Positions 8,399-17,833 of a DNA stretch of 64,000 nucleotides are shown here, piece after piece. Under the pieces are notes generated by a model. It worked only from the letters and a program-made list of their open reading frames with translations. It made no database searches and was not told where the DNA came from. Source of the stretch: an uncultured Clostridia bacterium (GTDB lineage Bacteria; Bacillota; Clostridia; TANB77; CAG-508). The translations under genes and the position numbers were made by a program. Where the stretch lies: the NCBI GenBank assembly GCA_949482135.1, contig CASYFC010000003.1, forward strand, positions 62,001 to 126,000, read 5' to 3'. Each line of letters begins with the position of its first letter. The stretch's first letter is position 1.

Positions 8399-8782
8399 AT
8401 GAAAATATCTTGTAATTTGTTTAAAAAAATAATATGTATATTATTACTATTAGTTTGTTTATCATCTGTAATAATTTCAACAGTAAATGCTGATGCATTC
8501 GAAATGGATGAATCTAATTTTAAAGGAGAAGAATCAAAAATTAATACTCTTACTGAAAATTCAGCCAAAACAGTTGTTACAATTATTAGAATTGCAGGTA
8601 TAACAATAGCAATAGTAATGTTACTTGGAATAGCAATTAAATATATGGTATCATCAGCAGGAGATAGAGCTGATATAAAAAAGCATGCGGTAGCATATGT
8701 AGTAGGAGCTTTTATATTATTTGGGGCAGTTGGAATTATAGGTGCATTAAACAAATTTGCTAACAATATATCTAAAGAATAG
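8399..8782 (+). CDS. VirB2/TrbC-like pilin paralogue 5
   Basis: 127 aa from ATG 8399, chosen over an upstream TTG (8378) because AAAGGTG sits just before it. Signal peptide (M-K-I-S-C start) cut near V-N-A, an acidic linker, then helices around A-G-D-R-A-D-I-K-K-H and the Y-V-V-G-A block. Part of the pilin 3-7 operon. Confidence 0.75.
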   Translation: MKISCNLFKKIICILLLLVCLSSVIISTVNADAFEMDESNFKGEESKINTLTENSAKTVVTIIRIAGITIAIVMLLGIAIKYMVSSAGDRADIKKHAVAYVVGAFILFGAVGIIGALNKFANNISKE

Positions 8783-8797
8783 AGGAAAGCAGGTGAA

Positions 8798-9181
8798 ATG
8801 ATGAAAAATATTTTAATTAAAAAAATAATTATTATGCTATGTTGTTTTATCTTTATCTTTTCTTTAGGATATTACGTCTGGGCTGCAAGTGCATCAGATG
8901 CCGTAAAAGGGTTTGATGGAACAGTAGATAATGTAGAAGATGCTGCAAAAATGTCTAGAACAATTATTGGTTCTATTCTTTCAGTTATTAGAACTGTTGC
9001 AGCTGCTGTAGCAATTGTTGTGCTAGTTGTTATTGCGTGTAAATATATATTGGCATCAGCTGGAGATAGAGCTGACATAAAAAAATATGCAGTAAATTAT
9101 GTTATAGGAGCATTAATATTATTTAGTGCATCAGCAATAATAGGAATAATCAAAGAGGCAGTAGATGAATCATTAAAATAG
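8798..9181 (+). CDS. VirB2/TrbC-like pilin paralogue 6
   Basis: 127 aa; ATG 8798 or 8801 (adjacent). Signal peptide cut near V-W-A-A, polar segment with D-A-A-K-M, two membrane helices around A-G-D-R-A-D-I-K-K, and a C-terminus ending in E-S-L-K. Loop and helix pattern as in paralogue 5. It starts 16 bases after the stop of paralogue 5. Confidence 0.75.
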   Translation: MMKNILIKKIIIMLCCFIFIFSLGYYVWAASASDAVKGFDGTVDNVEDAAKMSRTIIGSILSVIRTVAAAVAIVVLVVIACKYILASAGDRADIKKYAVNYVIGALILFSASAIIGIIKEAVDESLK

Positions 9182-9204
9182 TTTGTGTAAAAGTAGGTGA
9201 TAGA

Positions 9205-9579
9205 ATGAAAAAGAAAATTTGTATATTGTTATTTATGTTAATAGTTTTAAGCACCGCTATATGCATTAGTAATTGTTATGCTGCAGATGATGTGTTGGGG
9301 AAGTTAGGTGGAATGGAAGGAGTGTCAGAAACTGAATCTGTTTCTGGTAATGATGGCATTATTGGAGCAATTAAAAGTATTGTTGGATTATTACAGCTTA
9401 CAGGATCTGGAATAGCAATAATAGTTGTTACATTATTAGGAGTTAAATATATTTTAGCAAGTCCTTCAGAAAAGGCTGATGTAAAAAAATCAATTATGCC
9501 AATTATTATAGGATGCGTACTATTATTTGGAGCAGTAAATTTGGCTGCTGCAATTGCAGACTTCACTAGTAAACTGTAA
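9205..9579 (+). CDS. VirB2/TrbC-like pilin paralogue 7
   Basis: 124 aa, the most diverged member of the operon. Signal peptide cut near C-Y-A-A, Gly-rich segment, then helices around S-P-S-E-K-A-D-V-K-K. Helix 2 reads I-I-I-G-C-V-L-L-F in place of Y-V-V-G-A-V. Last gene of the pilin 3-7 operon, followed by a hairpin. Confidence 0.7.
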   Translation: MKKKICILLFMLIVLSTAICISNCYAADDVLGKLGGMEGVSETESVSGNDGIIGAIKSIVGLLQLTGSGIAIIVVTLLGVKYILASPSEKADVKKSIMPIIIGCVLLFGAVNLAAAIADFTSKL

Positions 9580-9591
9580 TAATTTGATATA

Positions 9592-9626
9592 AAAAGTGGT
9601 GATTCCTATCGGAATTACCACTTTTG
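9592..9626 (+). terminator. Terminator after pilin 7
   Basis: AAAAGTGGTGATTCC pairs with GGAATTACCACTTTT around TATC. The stem is strong but the T tract is short. Confidence 0.65.
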
Positions 9627-9691
9627 TAGTTTTGGCCTTATTTTATCATTATTACATTTGTGTTAAAAACATCAAATCTTTGACAAAAATA

Positions 9692-9721
9692 TTGAAAATA
9701 AGACTATTATTAAGGTATAAT
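9692..9721 (+). promoter_or_regulatory. Promoter of the main secretion operon
   Basis: TTGAAA, 18 bases, TATAAT, ending 42 bases before the ATG of pilin 8. A TTGACA at 9680-9685 could act as an alternative -35. No terminator is seen from here to 29482, so this probably drives the whole 20-kb operon. Confidence 0.6.
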
Positions 9722-9762
9722 TAATATAAGAGTATAATTGGGTGAAAAGGAGATTTTTAGAT

Positions 9763-10167
9763 ATGATTAATATAAATAGATTAATTAAATGTATAACAGT
9801 AGTTATAATTTTAACTGCAATATTATTATGCACTACTGCAAATGCGGCAGGTGATGAAGCACCAACACTGAAGAAAATGACAGAAGATGCAAATGAATTT
9901 ATTACACAAGGTTCTAATAATATTGGTAGTATTGACTATGATAAAATAACAACTCAATTTGCAGGACTTGGCAGTATATTAACAACTATTGGAGCTGGTG
10001 TTATGGTTGCTGTTGTTACGTATATGGGAATTAAATATTTAATTTCTGGGCCAGAAGCACAAGCAAAATTAAAAGTACAATTAATAGGTGTTGTAGTTTC
10101 AGGAGTTGTAATATTTGGTGCTTATACTATATGGAAAATAGTAGTATCAGTAGCACAAACTTTCTAA
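9763..10167 (+). CDS. VirB2-like pilin paralogue 8 (divergent)
   Basis: 134 aa from ATG 9763; an upstream GTG (9742) is rejected because AAAAGGAG lies between the two. Signal peptide cut near A-N-A-A, a polar region of about 40 residues, then two membrane helices around S-G-P-E-A-Q-A-K-L-K. It lacks the Y-V-V-G-A-V block of the other seven and is linked to PrgI and VirB4 rather than to the pilin array. It may be the core VirB2 subunit, with the array encoding alternative or additional subunits. Confidence 0.7.
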   Translation: MININRLIKCITVVIILTAILLCTTANAAGDEAPTLKKMTEDANEFITQGSNNIGSIDYDKITTQFAGLGSILTTIGAGVMVAVVTYMGIKYLISGPEAQAKLKVQLIGVVVSGVVIFGAYTIWKIVVSVAQTF

Positions 10168-10189
10168 ACAAAAGATGGAGGAATAATTT

Positions 10190-10525
10190 ATGGGAACATA
10201 TCAAATACCTCGTAATTATAGAGGTGAATCAAGAATTTTATATATTTTTACAGTAAAGTCACTTATTACAACAGCTGTTGGAGCAATGATTGGCTCAATA
10301 TTCTTTTTAATATTTAAAAGTATTAATATGAATCCAATAGGAATTGGAATAATGGCGTTCTTTGCTTTAGTGGGTTATGCTCTAGGAGCATTAAAAGTTC
10401 CAACGATTGTTATGTTTCCAATAACTAAAAGAATAGGTGGAGAACCTATTGGAGAAATAATAATGAGATATATGAAGTTTAAGAAAAACAAGAAGATATA
10501 TACATATACAAAGGAGGAAAAATAA
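10190..10525 (+). CDS. PrgI-family protein (VirB3-like)
   Basis: 111 aa. Begins Y-Q-I-P-R-N-Y and has two membrane helices near residues 25-45 and 48-70, then K-V-P-T and a basic C-terminal stretch. This is the layout of the PrgI family found next to VirB4 in Gram-positive type IV secretion systems, where it corresponds to VirB3 and anchors the ATPase at the inner membrane. Its stop is directly followed by the next ATG. Confidence 0.8.
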   Translation: MGTYQIPRNYRGESRILYIFTVKSLITTAVGAMIGSIFFLIFKSINMNPIGIGIMAFFALVGYALGALKVPTIVMFPITKRIGGEPIGEIIMRYMKFKKNKKIYTYTKEEK

Positions 10526-11812
10526 ATGGATGAAAATATTATTCCTTTATTACAACTATGTATAGTTGGTATAGTTGTAATAATGTTTGCATTAATTGCA
10601 TTTTACATTTATTTAATGAAACCAAAGAATAAAAAACCAGTGGTTCAAAATGAAACTATAATTGAAGATGAAGATAAAGAAAAGAAAAAAACAGAGCAAA
10701 ACTATGGAAAATTTACTAGTAATTTAACTAGAGAATCAATTTTTGATTTTATGGAATTTGAAGAAATAGTTGACAACATGATTGTAAGAAAGAATGGTAC
10801 ACAATATGTAATGGTATTACAATGTAATGGTGTCAACTATGATTTAATGTCTGAACAAGAGAAAATATCTGTAGAAGAAGGTTTTGTTCAATTCTTAAAT
10901 ACATTAAGATTCCCAATTCAATTATATATCCAAAGTAGAACATTAAACTTAAGAGATATAATTGAAGAATACAAAGGTAGAGTAGATAATTTAACTATTG
11001 AAATAGATAGATTAGATGCTAAAATAGCTCAAGCCAAAGCACAAGGAAATAGAGCTTTAAGAGAAAAATTAGAATTTGAGAAAAAGAGAAAAATCAATAT
11101 TTTAGAATATGGTATAAGTATTACTGATTATGTTGAAAAATTAAGCTCTAATAAAAACGTTTTACAACAAAGAACATATGTTGTAGTTTCATATTATTCA
11201 GCTGAAATTGGTGGAGGTCTTGATAGATTTTCTAAAGAAGAAATTTATAATATGTGTTTCTCAGAACTTTATACAAGATGTCAAAATATTGCAAGTGCTC
11301 TTGCAACATCACAAATAACAAGTTCAATACTAGATTCTGAAGAACTTGCTGAATTATTATACATAGCCTACAACAGAGATGAAGCAGAATTATTACAACT
11401 TTCAAAAGCATTAGATTCACAATACGATGCTTTATATAGTACAGGAAAAGATGTATTAAAGAAAAAACAAGAAAAATTAGATAAAGAAATTAGTTTGGCT
11501 GCTATAGATATGGCAACAGATAGCATTCTAAAAGCAGATAAGAGAAGACAAATAGAAGAATTAGACTTACAAATAAACAAAGAAGAGAGAATAAAGCAAA
11601 AAGCAAATGAATTATTAGATAGTTATAAAGATCAATTAGATAGCAGAGTATTTAAATATGCTAAAGAAGAAGTTGAAAATAGCGGAAAAGAAAAAGAAGA
11701 ACAAAAAATAGCAACAAAAGAAAGACCTAGATTAAAAGAAGGACAAAAGTCTCCACAAACAACTACTGTTGTTAGAAAAAAAGTAGTTAAGAAAAGAAAA
11801 TTAGAAAACTAA
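10526..11812 (+). CDS. Membrane-anchored VirB4/TraC N-domain-like companion protein
   Basis: 428 aa. One N-terminal membrane helix (about residues 9-31), then a domain around F-E-E-I-V-D-N-M-I and Q-L-Y-I-Q-S-R that resembles the N-terminal domain of TraC/VirB4 ATPases. Two long charged coiled-coil segments follow (about 160-200 and 290-380) and the tail is basic. There is no Walker A or B motif. It lies between PrgI and the ATPase, as in TraC-like pairs of Gram-positive systems. The likely role is to couple the VirB4 motor to the membrane channel. Assignment rests on context and partial similarity. Confidence 0.6.
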   Translation: MDENIIPLLQLCIVGIVVIMFALIAFYIYLMKPKNKKPVVQNETIIEDEDKEKKKTEQNYGKFTSNLTRESIFDFMEFEEIVDNMIVRKNGTQYVMVLQCNGVNYDLMSEQEKISVEEGFVQFLNTLRFPIQLYIQSRTLNLRDIIEEYKGRVDNLTIEIDRLDAKIAQAKAQGNRALREKLEFEKKRKINILEYGISITDYVEKLSSNKNVLQQRTYVVVSYYSAEIGGGLDRFSKEEIYNMCFSELYTRCQNIASALATSQITSSILDSEELAELLYIAYNRDEAELLQLSKALDSQYDALYSTGKDVLKKKQEKLDKEISLAAIDMATDSILKADKRRQIEELDLQINKEERIKQKANELLDSYKDQLDSRVFKYAKEEVENSGKEKEEQKIATKERPRLKEGQKSPQTTTVVRKKVVKKRKLEN

Positions 11813-11833
11813 AGAAGAGATGGAGGACAAGAA

Positions 11834-13834
11834 ATGTTTGGAAATAAAAAACAAGTATCTACTAATGAAATTGAAAATATTGAAACAGGAGAGATTAGTG
11901 TTCTAAAAAAGAATAAAAATGGTTTAAAAGAATTAATAGCTCCTGGTGGTGTTGATGCAAGTTATACAAACCATATAGAAATTTCATCAGCAAGAACAAG
12001 ATATGCAAGAAGTATGCAAGTAGCAAACTTGCCAAGAATGTGTACATTCCCAGAGTTTCTAAGAGGAATGTATACTTTTGGTGATATAAATGTTTCAGTT
12101 TTTATAAATCCTGTTAGTGAGTCATCTTCACAAACAGATTTAAATAGAACTATTAATGAATTAGAGTCTGAAAGAATTGTTGCTTTAGATAGAGGAGATA
12201 TAAACAGAGAGAGAGTTATAGCTCAAAAGAAAGAAGAAGCAGAAGAACTTCGTGACTCTATAGCTGCTGGTTTTAACAAATTATTTGATTCATCAGTTAT
12301 AGCAACTATATTTGCTTATAGTATGGATGAATTGGAAAGATATACAGAATTATTATCAAATGAAATGTCTAAAAACTTAATAGATATTAAACCATGTTGG
12401 GCAATGCAAGATGAAGCTTTTAGAAGTAATATGCCATATGGTGATAATAAAATGACAAAATCACATACATTCGATAGAAGAGCTATGTCAACTGTTTTCC
12501 CATTTTTTACATCAGATGTAGGACATGAAAATGGTATTCCTTTGGGATTTAATAAACAAACTGGATTACCAATTTTATATGATAACTTTAGTTCAAAATT
12601 AACTAACTATAATATGGTTATTTTTGGTAAATCAGGTGCTGGTAAATCTGTTACAATCAAAACATTAACAGCTCGTTCAGCGGTTCTTATGGGAATTGAA
12701 AGCTTAGCATTAGATGCTGAAGGTGAGTATACAGTTGTTGCTGAAGCTCTTGGTGGAGTTAATGTTACATTAAGTCCTAATTCAAAAACAGTTATTAACT
12801 TATTTGATATTGAACCTGAAAATGTAAAAGATGAAATAACAGGAAAAGAAAGAACAGTTTTAAGCGTTGAAAATAAAGTTGAAGACGTTACAAACTCTTT
12901 GCTTACAATGGCTAGAGGTAGTACAAGAAGCCAAGAAGTAAACGAGCTTACAAAGCAAATTATTTCTGAGGCTGTTGCTGAAGAATATGCAGCTTTAGGT
13001 ATAACAAACAATGTTGAAAGTTTATATACAAGAGATGAACATGGTGGACCAATTGATATTTCTAACAATTATTTGGGAAGAACAAAAAAAGAAATGCCTA
13101 CAATAGGATCTTGGTTTAAAAGAATTCAAAGAAAAGCAGAAGAAAATGAAAACCCAGATTACCGTTTCCATTACAGTTACTTAGTAAAGGTTATGAAACA
13201 ATATGTTAGAGAATATCAAGGACAGATGGCTTATTTTGATGGTCAATCAACATTTGAATTATTAGACGGATTACCATTTATAAATATAGATATTTCTCAA
13301 CTAGAAGAAAGATTTGCAAGGCCACTTGCACAACAAGTTATGCTTTCTTGGGTTTGGGAAAAATATGTTAAAAAGAATAGTGAGGATAAGTCAAAGGCAT
13401 CTAAAAAGAGAGTTCTTGTCGATGAAGCTTGGATGTTACTTCCTTATCCAGAAGCTGTTGATTTCTTAAATACAATGGCTAGACGTGCTAGAAAGAGAAA
13501 TGTTTCACTTGCAGTTATTTCACAAAAATTCCAGGATTTCTATGAAAAACAAGAAGTTCAAGCGGTTTTAACATCATCAGAAACAAAACTATTTTTAGCA
13601 CAAGATAAATCAGAAATTCAATACTTAAAGGAAGTATTTAAATTAAGTGAAGGTGAGGCTGGATTCTTAATTACATGTAATAGAGGTGAAGGCTTACTTA
13701 AGGTTGGTGGAGATTCTGCAATTATAGGAATTCAACCAACAAGAAAAGAGTTTGAATTCGTTGAAACAAACCTTTCAAAACAAGCAGCATTAGAAAAAGC
13801 AAGAAGAGAAGCAGAAGAAGGAAAAGGGTACTAA
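11834..13834 (+). CDS. VirB4-family secretion ATPase
   Basis: 666 aa, no membrane segment. Walker A G-K-S-G-A-G-K-S at about residues 266-273, Walker B R-V-L-V-D-E-A-W near 526-533, then the R-A-R-K-R-N and I-S-Q-K motifs of the VirB4/TraC clade. It is the energy source for pilus assembly and substrate transport at the cytoplasmic face. It sits in the usual order after PrgI and the TraC-like companion. GGAGG lies 8-12 bases upstream of the ATG. Confidence 0.9.
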   Translation: MFGNKKQVSTNEIENIETGEISVLKKNKNGLKELIAPGGVDASYTNHIEISSARTRYARSMQVANLPRMCTFPEFLRGMYTFGDINVSVFINPVSESSSQTDLNRTINELESERIVALDRGDINRERVIAQKKEEAEELRDSIAAGFNKLFDSSVIATIFAYSMDELERYTELLSNEMSKNLIDIKPCWAMQDEAFRSNMPYGDNKMTKSHTFDRRAMSTVFPFFTSDVGHENGIPLGFNKQTGLPILYDNFSSKLTNYNMVIFGKSGAGKSVTIKTLTARSAVLMGIESLALDAEGEYTVVAEALGGVNVTLSPNSKTVINLFDIEPENVKDEITGKERTVLSVENKVEDVTNSLLTMARGSTRSQEVNELTKQIISEAVAEEYAALGITNNVESLYTRDEHGGPIDISNNYLGRTKKEMPTIGSWFKRIQRKAEENENPDYRFHYSYLVKVMKQYVREYQGQMAYFDGQSTFELLDGLPFINIDISQLEERFARPLAQQVMLSWVWEKYVKKNSEDKSKASKKRVLVDEAWMLLPYPEAVDFLNTMARRARKRNVSLAVISQKFQDFYEKQEVQAVLTSSETKLFLAQDKSEIQYLKEVFKLSEGEAGFLITCNRGEGLLKVGGDSAIIGIQPTRKEFEFVETNLSKQAALEKARREAEEGKGY

Positions 13835-13868
13835 TTTTGCTACTTAAAATATAAAATGAGGAAAATAA

Positions 13869-15107
13869 ATGAAAAAAGTCTTAACTAGTATATTAGTTAT
13901 ACTATTAATGTTTAATTTCATATTTTGCAATTATATAGTTTATGCTGTTACGCCTACACCAGGTGGAGGCGAAGAAGAAATGTCTCAATTGGAAAAAGCT
14001 TACGTAGAACCAACTGATGAAAATATTCATAATGGAGAATTAGCGGCTGATACAGAAGAAAATGGAGGAGATTCAACTGCAAAATCAGCAGCAACTGGAA
14101 ATAATGGTATTGTAATAGGAATACTTGCAAGGGCAATTAACTATATAGCGATTCAAGTAGATGTTCTTATTAGCCATCTGGCAAATAATCCAGCAAGTGG
14201 TGGATTAGATGATGATGAAATGTTTTGGTTCTCTATAGATAAGGCGGTATTTAATAGAGTTGCATTATTTAATATAAATTATTTTGATACAAAAGATAGT
14301 TATAAGGTTGGAGATAAAGAAATTACTGCAGATCATAATAATCTTAAAATAAAAGAAAATATTACCACAAGTTATTATATATGTAGAATCATATCATTAG
14401 CTTTAAGTGTAATAATTTTAATTTATATTGGTATCAGAATGGCTATTTCTACAGTAGCATCAGATCAGGCTAAATATAAAAAAATGCTTATGGGTTGGGT
14501 AGAAAGCATTGTAATTCTGTTTGTAATGCCATATATTATGAGTGCATTATTTACATTTGGTGAAAGTGTAACAGGAATATTTTATAATATAAGAAATAGT
14601 TTGTTAGGGCAAAAAGTACCTGGTTCTGCAATTGGAGAATATGGTGTATTTGAAGAAACTGTGCGTAAACAAATATTTGTAAAAATGTATGATTGCTCTG
14701 GACTTAATTTAGCTTTGTGGTCACTTATTTATTGGGCAATATTATTTAATGAATTAAGATTTTTATGGCTTTACTTAAAAAGAGTATTAATAGTAGGATT
14801 TTTATTAATTATTTCTCCAATAATTACAATTACATATTCAATAGATAAAGTAGGAGATGGAAAAGCGCAAGCATTTGGTTTATGGATGAAAGAATTTATT
14901 CTTAATGTACTAATTCAGCCACTTCATGCTTTATTATATTTAATATTTATTTTCTCAGCAAACTCAATTGCTATGTCCTCACCATTAGTTGGTGTCGCAT
15001 TATTATTTGCAATGGGTCAAGCAGAGAGAATGGTTAAAGTAATATTTGATATGAAAGGTTCTGTAACATTAAGAGGTATAAATAAATTTATGAAGAAAGA
15101 AGGATAA
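13869..15107 (+). CDS. VirB6/TrbL-like polytopic membrane protein 1
   Basis: 412 aa. Signal peptide, a polar outer region of about 140 residues, then five or six membrane helices. Two blocks are shared with the three other VirB6-like proteins here: I-Y-I-G-I-R-M-A-I-S-T-V-A-S-D ... K-M-L, and I-I-S-P-I-I-T-I-T-Y-S-I-D-K ... K-A-Q-A. VirB6/TrbL proteins form part of the inner-membrane channel. This is the shortest member and has no long cytoplasmic tail. Confidence 0.75.
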   Translation: MKKVLTSILVILLMFNFIFCNYIVYAVTPTPGGGEEEMSQLEKAYVEPTDENIHNGELAADTEENGGDSTAKSAATGNNGIVIGILARAINYIAIQVDVLISHLANNPASGGLDDDEMFWFSIDKAVFNRVALFNINYFDTKDSYKVGDKEITADHNNLKIKENITTSYYICRIISLALSVIILIYIGIRMAISTVASDQAKYKKMLMGWVESIVILFVMPYIMSALFTFGESVTGIFYNIRNSLLGQKVPGSAIGEYGVFEETVRKQIFVKMYDCSGLNLALWSLIYWAILFNELRFLWLYLKRVLIVGFLLIISPIITITYSIDKVGDGKAQAFGLWMKEFILNVLIQPLHALLYLIFIFSANSIAMSSPLVGVALLFAMGQAERMVKVIFDMKGSVTLRGINKFMKKEG

Positions 15108-15112
15108 TACAT

Positions 15113-16276
15113 TTGGAAAATAGAAGATTACTAAAATTTATTATTTTATTTTTGCTAGTATTATTCTTCTGTTTGTTATGCTTTTTGAGTTTTTTACTTA
15201 AAGATTTTATACCAGAAAATACAAATAATATAAATGTATCTGTTACAACTCAAGAACCACAAACTGTTGAAGAAATTGCAGAGAATACTGAATCTAGAAT
15301 TTTAAAAACAAAAAATAATACAGTATTTATAGAATTTGCTAAGGATTTGTTTGATGAATATGGAAATAGTAACGAAGCATACTTTAACAATATAATAGAT
15401 GATTTTAAGAAAATTTATGGAAAACAGGACTTTACATTAATTGATAATAAAAATCATATAAATATTTCAGTAAAATATAATCAAGATGATAAAAAATATT
15501 CAATTTTGATAAATGGATTAGAAGAATACTTTCAGAGAATTAATGGAGATAATTATGCAAAAGCTAATAATATAACAATTGGAGATGTTTCAGTAATGTT
15601 TGCTACTGATGATTATCTTAAGGTTTTGAGAGCTTCTCATATGGATCCATATTTAATGAAATCAGAATTTGTTGATGGAAAAGATTTAGGTAATGGATAT
15701 GTTTCATATAAAGATGATAGTATTCAAATTAGGATGTCATTAATTAATACTGTAAGAAACATTATTTTTACAAGAAAACATGAAGGAGAAGTTGTAAAAG
15801 ATATTACAGTAGGAAAATCTTTAAAAGAAATACACAAACTATATCCAGATAATATTTTTGGTGGAATAAATGAAGATTATTTAGGATATATGACAAATGA
15901 TTTCTACTATTTTTTCTATGATGACGAAATTTCAGTATATGGATTAACATATAAAGATGATGAACAATTTGAAAAGATATTAGTTGAATATTTAAATAAT
16001 AAAGACTTAGATAGATTTATTAATGCAGTAAAATCAACATTAAGATATTATGATTATTTTGAATATGATCCAGAAATAAAAAAAGCACATATAATTTTTT
16101 CAAGTAGAGGATATGAAATAGATATAGAAGAAAATGATCCAAAAGGAATTATTTTATATAATAATTATCATTTTACAGATATTACCAGAAATCTTGCCAA
16201 AGAAGGAAAAATATCTATAAACAAAGATGAGAATTTAGTTGACAAAATAGAAAAATACAGAAGAAAGAATAGATAA
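15113..16276 (+). CDS. Single-pass surface protein of the secretion operon, unknown family (a)
   Basis: 387 aa from a TTG start with GAAGGA just before it. One N-terminal membrane helix (about 8-30), then a hydrophilic outer region. It is a paralogue of the next gene: both contain N-E-[AE]-[YF]-[FY]-N-N-I-I, an I-N-x-[LI]-E-[ED]-Y-F motif, a [VI]-[YF]-F-[FY]-x-[DK]-[DE]-[ED]-I-S-V-Y motif, and a late K-G-I-x-[LV]-Y-N-N. No catalytic motif is recognised. By position, an outer structural part of the channel is possible, but this is inference. Confidence 0.7.
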   Translation: MENRRLLKFIILFLLVLFFCLLCFLSFLLKDFIPENTNNINVSVTTQEPQTVEEIAENTESRILKTKNNTVFIEFAKDLFDEYGNSNEAYFNNIIDDFKKIYGKQDFTLIDNKNHINISVKYNQDDKKYSILINGLEEYFQRINGDNYAKANNITIGDVSVMFATDDYLKVLRASHMDPYLMKSEFVDGKDLGNGYVSYKDDSIQIRMSLINTVRNIIFTRKHEGEVVKDITVGKSLKEIHKLYPDNIFGGINEDYLGYMTNDFYYFFYDDEISVYGLTYKDDEQFEKILVEYLNNKDLDRFINAVKSTLRYYDYFEYDPEIKKAHIIFSSRGYEIDIEENDPKGIILYNNYHFTDITRNLAKEGKISINKDENLVDKIEKYRRKNR

Positions 16277-16286
16277 GGAGATATAG

Positions 16287-17816
16287 ATGGGAAAAAAATG
16301 GAATCGCAATAATAATGACTATAGAATAAGAATCGTAGTGTTATTTTTTGCGATTTTTATTTTGCTTATTTTAAATATGATATTATCTAGAATTTCTAAA
16401 CAATCCACAGATAATGTAGAAGTTGAGCACGATAATTTAACAAATGTTAGACAGGTTGTGGAATATTATAAATGTACATATATTTCAGAGGAAAAGAGTC
16501 AAGAACAAGGATATAATTTAGATATATACTTGAATTTTTCTAAACTACCTTATGACGAAAAAAATGAAAGCAATGAAGAATTTTATAATAATATAATAAA
16601 TGATATAGCTAAAGTAATTTATTATAAAAATTTTAAGATGATAGATAAGGAAAATGATATTACAATAAAAGTTACTTGTAAAAATAGAAAAGTTAATAGT
16701 TTCTTGATAAATGACATAGAAGATTACTTCATATATATGGACTCTCAAATAAGTATGAAAAACTTTAAAGAATTTAAAACTACAGAATTTAATATAACTT
16801 CTGAGGTCTTACAATCAGTAATTAACGATGGATGGGATAATAGATATAATTTTGGTGTAAGAAATAGTATATTTGAAGAATATTATATATATTTTAATCA
16901 AGGAATAAAAGTAAGAACAATACAGGATAAAATTTATAATATAATATTTGATAAAAATTATAATGGAAATGTCATAAATAATTTATTCCCAGGGATAACT
17001 TTTGATTCAGTAGAATTATCTTTAGGAAATCCTACATTTGAAGATAAAGAAAATAGTGTAATAGGTTATAAAGGTGAAGGAGTATATGTATTTTTCTCAA
17101 AGGACGAAATATCTGTTTATAGAGTAATAAATGATAATACAGATGATTTCTTTAAACTAGCTGATGAATTTATAGATTCTAAGCTAGATTTATTAGAATT
17201 TATGAATGAATTAACATATATGTGGCCAGATTATTCTAAATATGAATATACAACAGACTCTGTATATCTGTCATATCCTTTGAAAGGCATAGAAATTAAG
17301 ATAAATTATGATGACATAAACGGAATTTTGGTGTATAATAATATTAAGAGCAGTCCGTCTAAAATACAGAGATACTTAGAAAATACAAATTTTGTTGCAA
17401 GATTACAATTAGATTCTGTATTTGAAGTGGAAGTTAAAAGAATAAATAATAAAGCTACAGAAAAAGAGCGTTCTGATAAATATTTAGAATCTCTATCAGA
17501 TGAAGAAAAATCAAGTATAGGCGAATCTTTAAAATATTATTATTATCCAGAAATTGATAATACAAAAAGTATTTATAAAATGAAATTTATTTCTAAAACT
17601 GGAGATGAACCTAACAGAGAATTAAATGATAATATAAGTTCTTATATATGGATATCAAATGATTTATTTGTATATTCAAAAAAAGGAAAGGGCATATATT
17701 CATATAATTTAGAAGAGGGTAGAGTTAATAGAATTACTGAAGGAAATGATGACTTTGTACTTGAAAAATATGAAAATGGAAAATTATATTATGATGATAA
17801 TGAAATAGCACTGTAG
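16287..17816 (+). CDS. Single-pass surface protein of the secretion operon, unknown family (b)
   Basis: 509 aa, with AAGGAG before the ATG. Same plan as the preceding protein (N-terminal helix at about 13-33, the shared motifs in the same order) plus an extra C-terminal 130 residues. That extension is rich in Ser, Lys and Tyr and may be beta-propeller-like (repeated I-W-I-S-N-D and Y-S-Y-N-L-E segments). The 10-base gap suggests tight co-translation. Function unknown. Confidence 0.7.
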   Translation: MGKKWNRNNNDYRIRIVVLFFAIFILLILNMILSRISKQSTDNVEVEHDNLTNVRQVVEYYKCTYISEEKSQEQGYNLDIYLNFSKLPYDEKNESNEEFYNNIINDIAKVIYYKNFKMIDKENDITIKVTCKNRKVNSFLINDIEDYFIYMDSQISMKNFKEFKTTEFNITSEVLQSVINDGWDNRYNFGVRNSIFEEYYIYFNQGIKVRTIQDKIYNIIFDKNYNGNVINNLFPGITFDSVELSLGNPTFEDKENSVIGYKGEGVYVFFSKDEISVYRVINDNTDDFFKLADEFIDSKLDLLEFMNELTYMWPDYSKYEYTTDSVYLSYPLKGIEIKINYDDINGILVYNNIKSSPSKIQRYLENTNFVARLQLDSVFEVEVKRINNKATEKERSDKYLESLSDEEKSSIGESLKYYYYPEIDNTKSIYKMKFISKTGDEPNRELNDNISSYIWISNDLFVYSKKGKGIYSYNLEEGRVNRITEGNDDFVLEKYENGKLYYDDNEIAL

Positions 17817-17833
17817 TAAGAAAGGAGCATAAG

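Noticed and set aside
8359-8766. Minus-strand open frame across pilin 5
   Set aside because: Antisense to a well-supported pilin gene with signal peptide and ribosome binding site.
12607-13068. Minus-strand open frame inside the VirB4 gene
   Set aside because: Antisense of a confidently identified ATPase domain.
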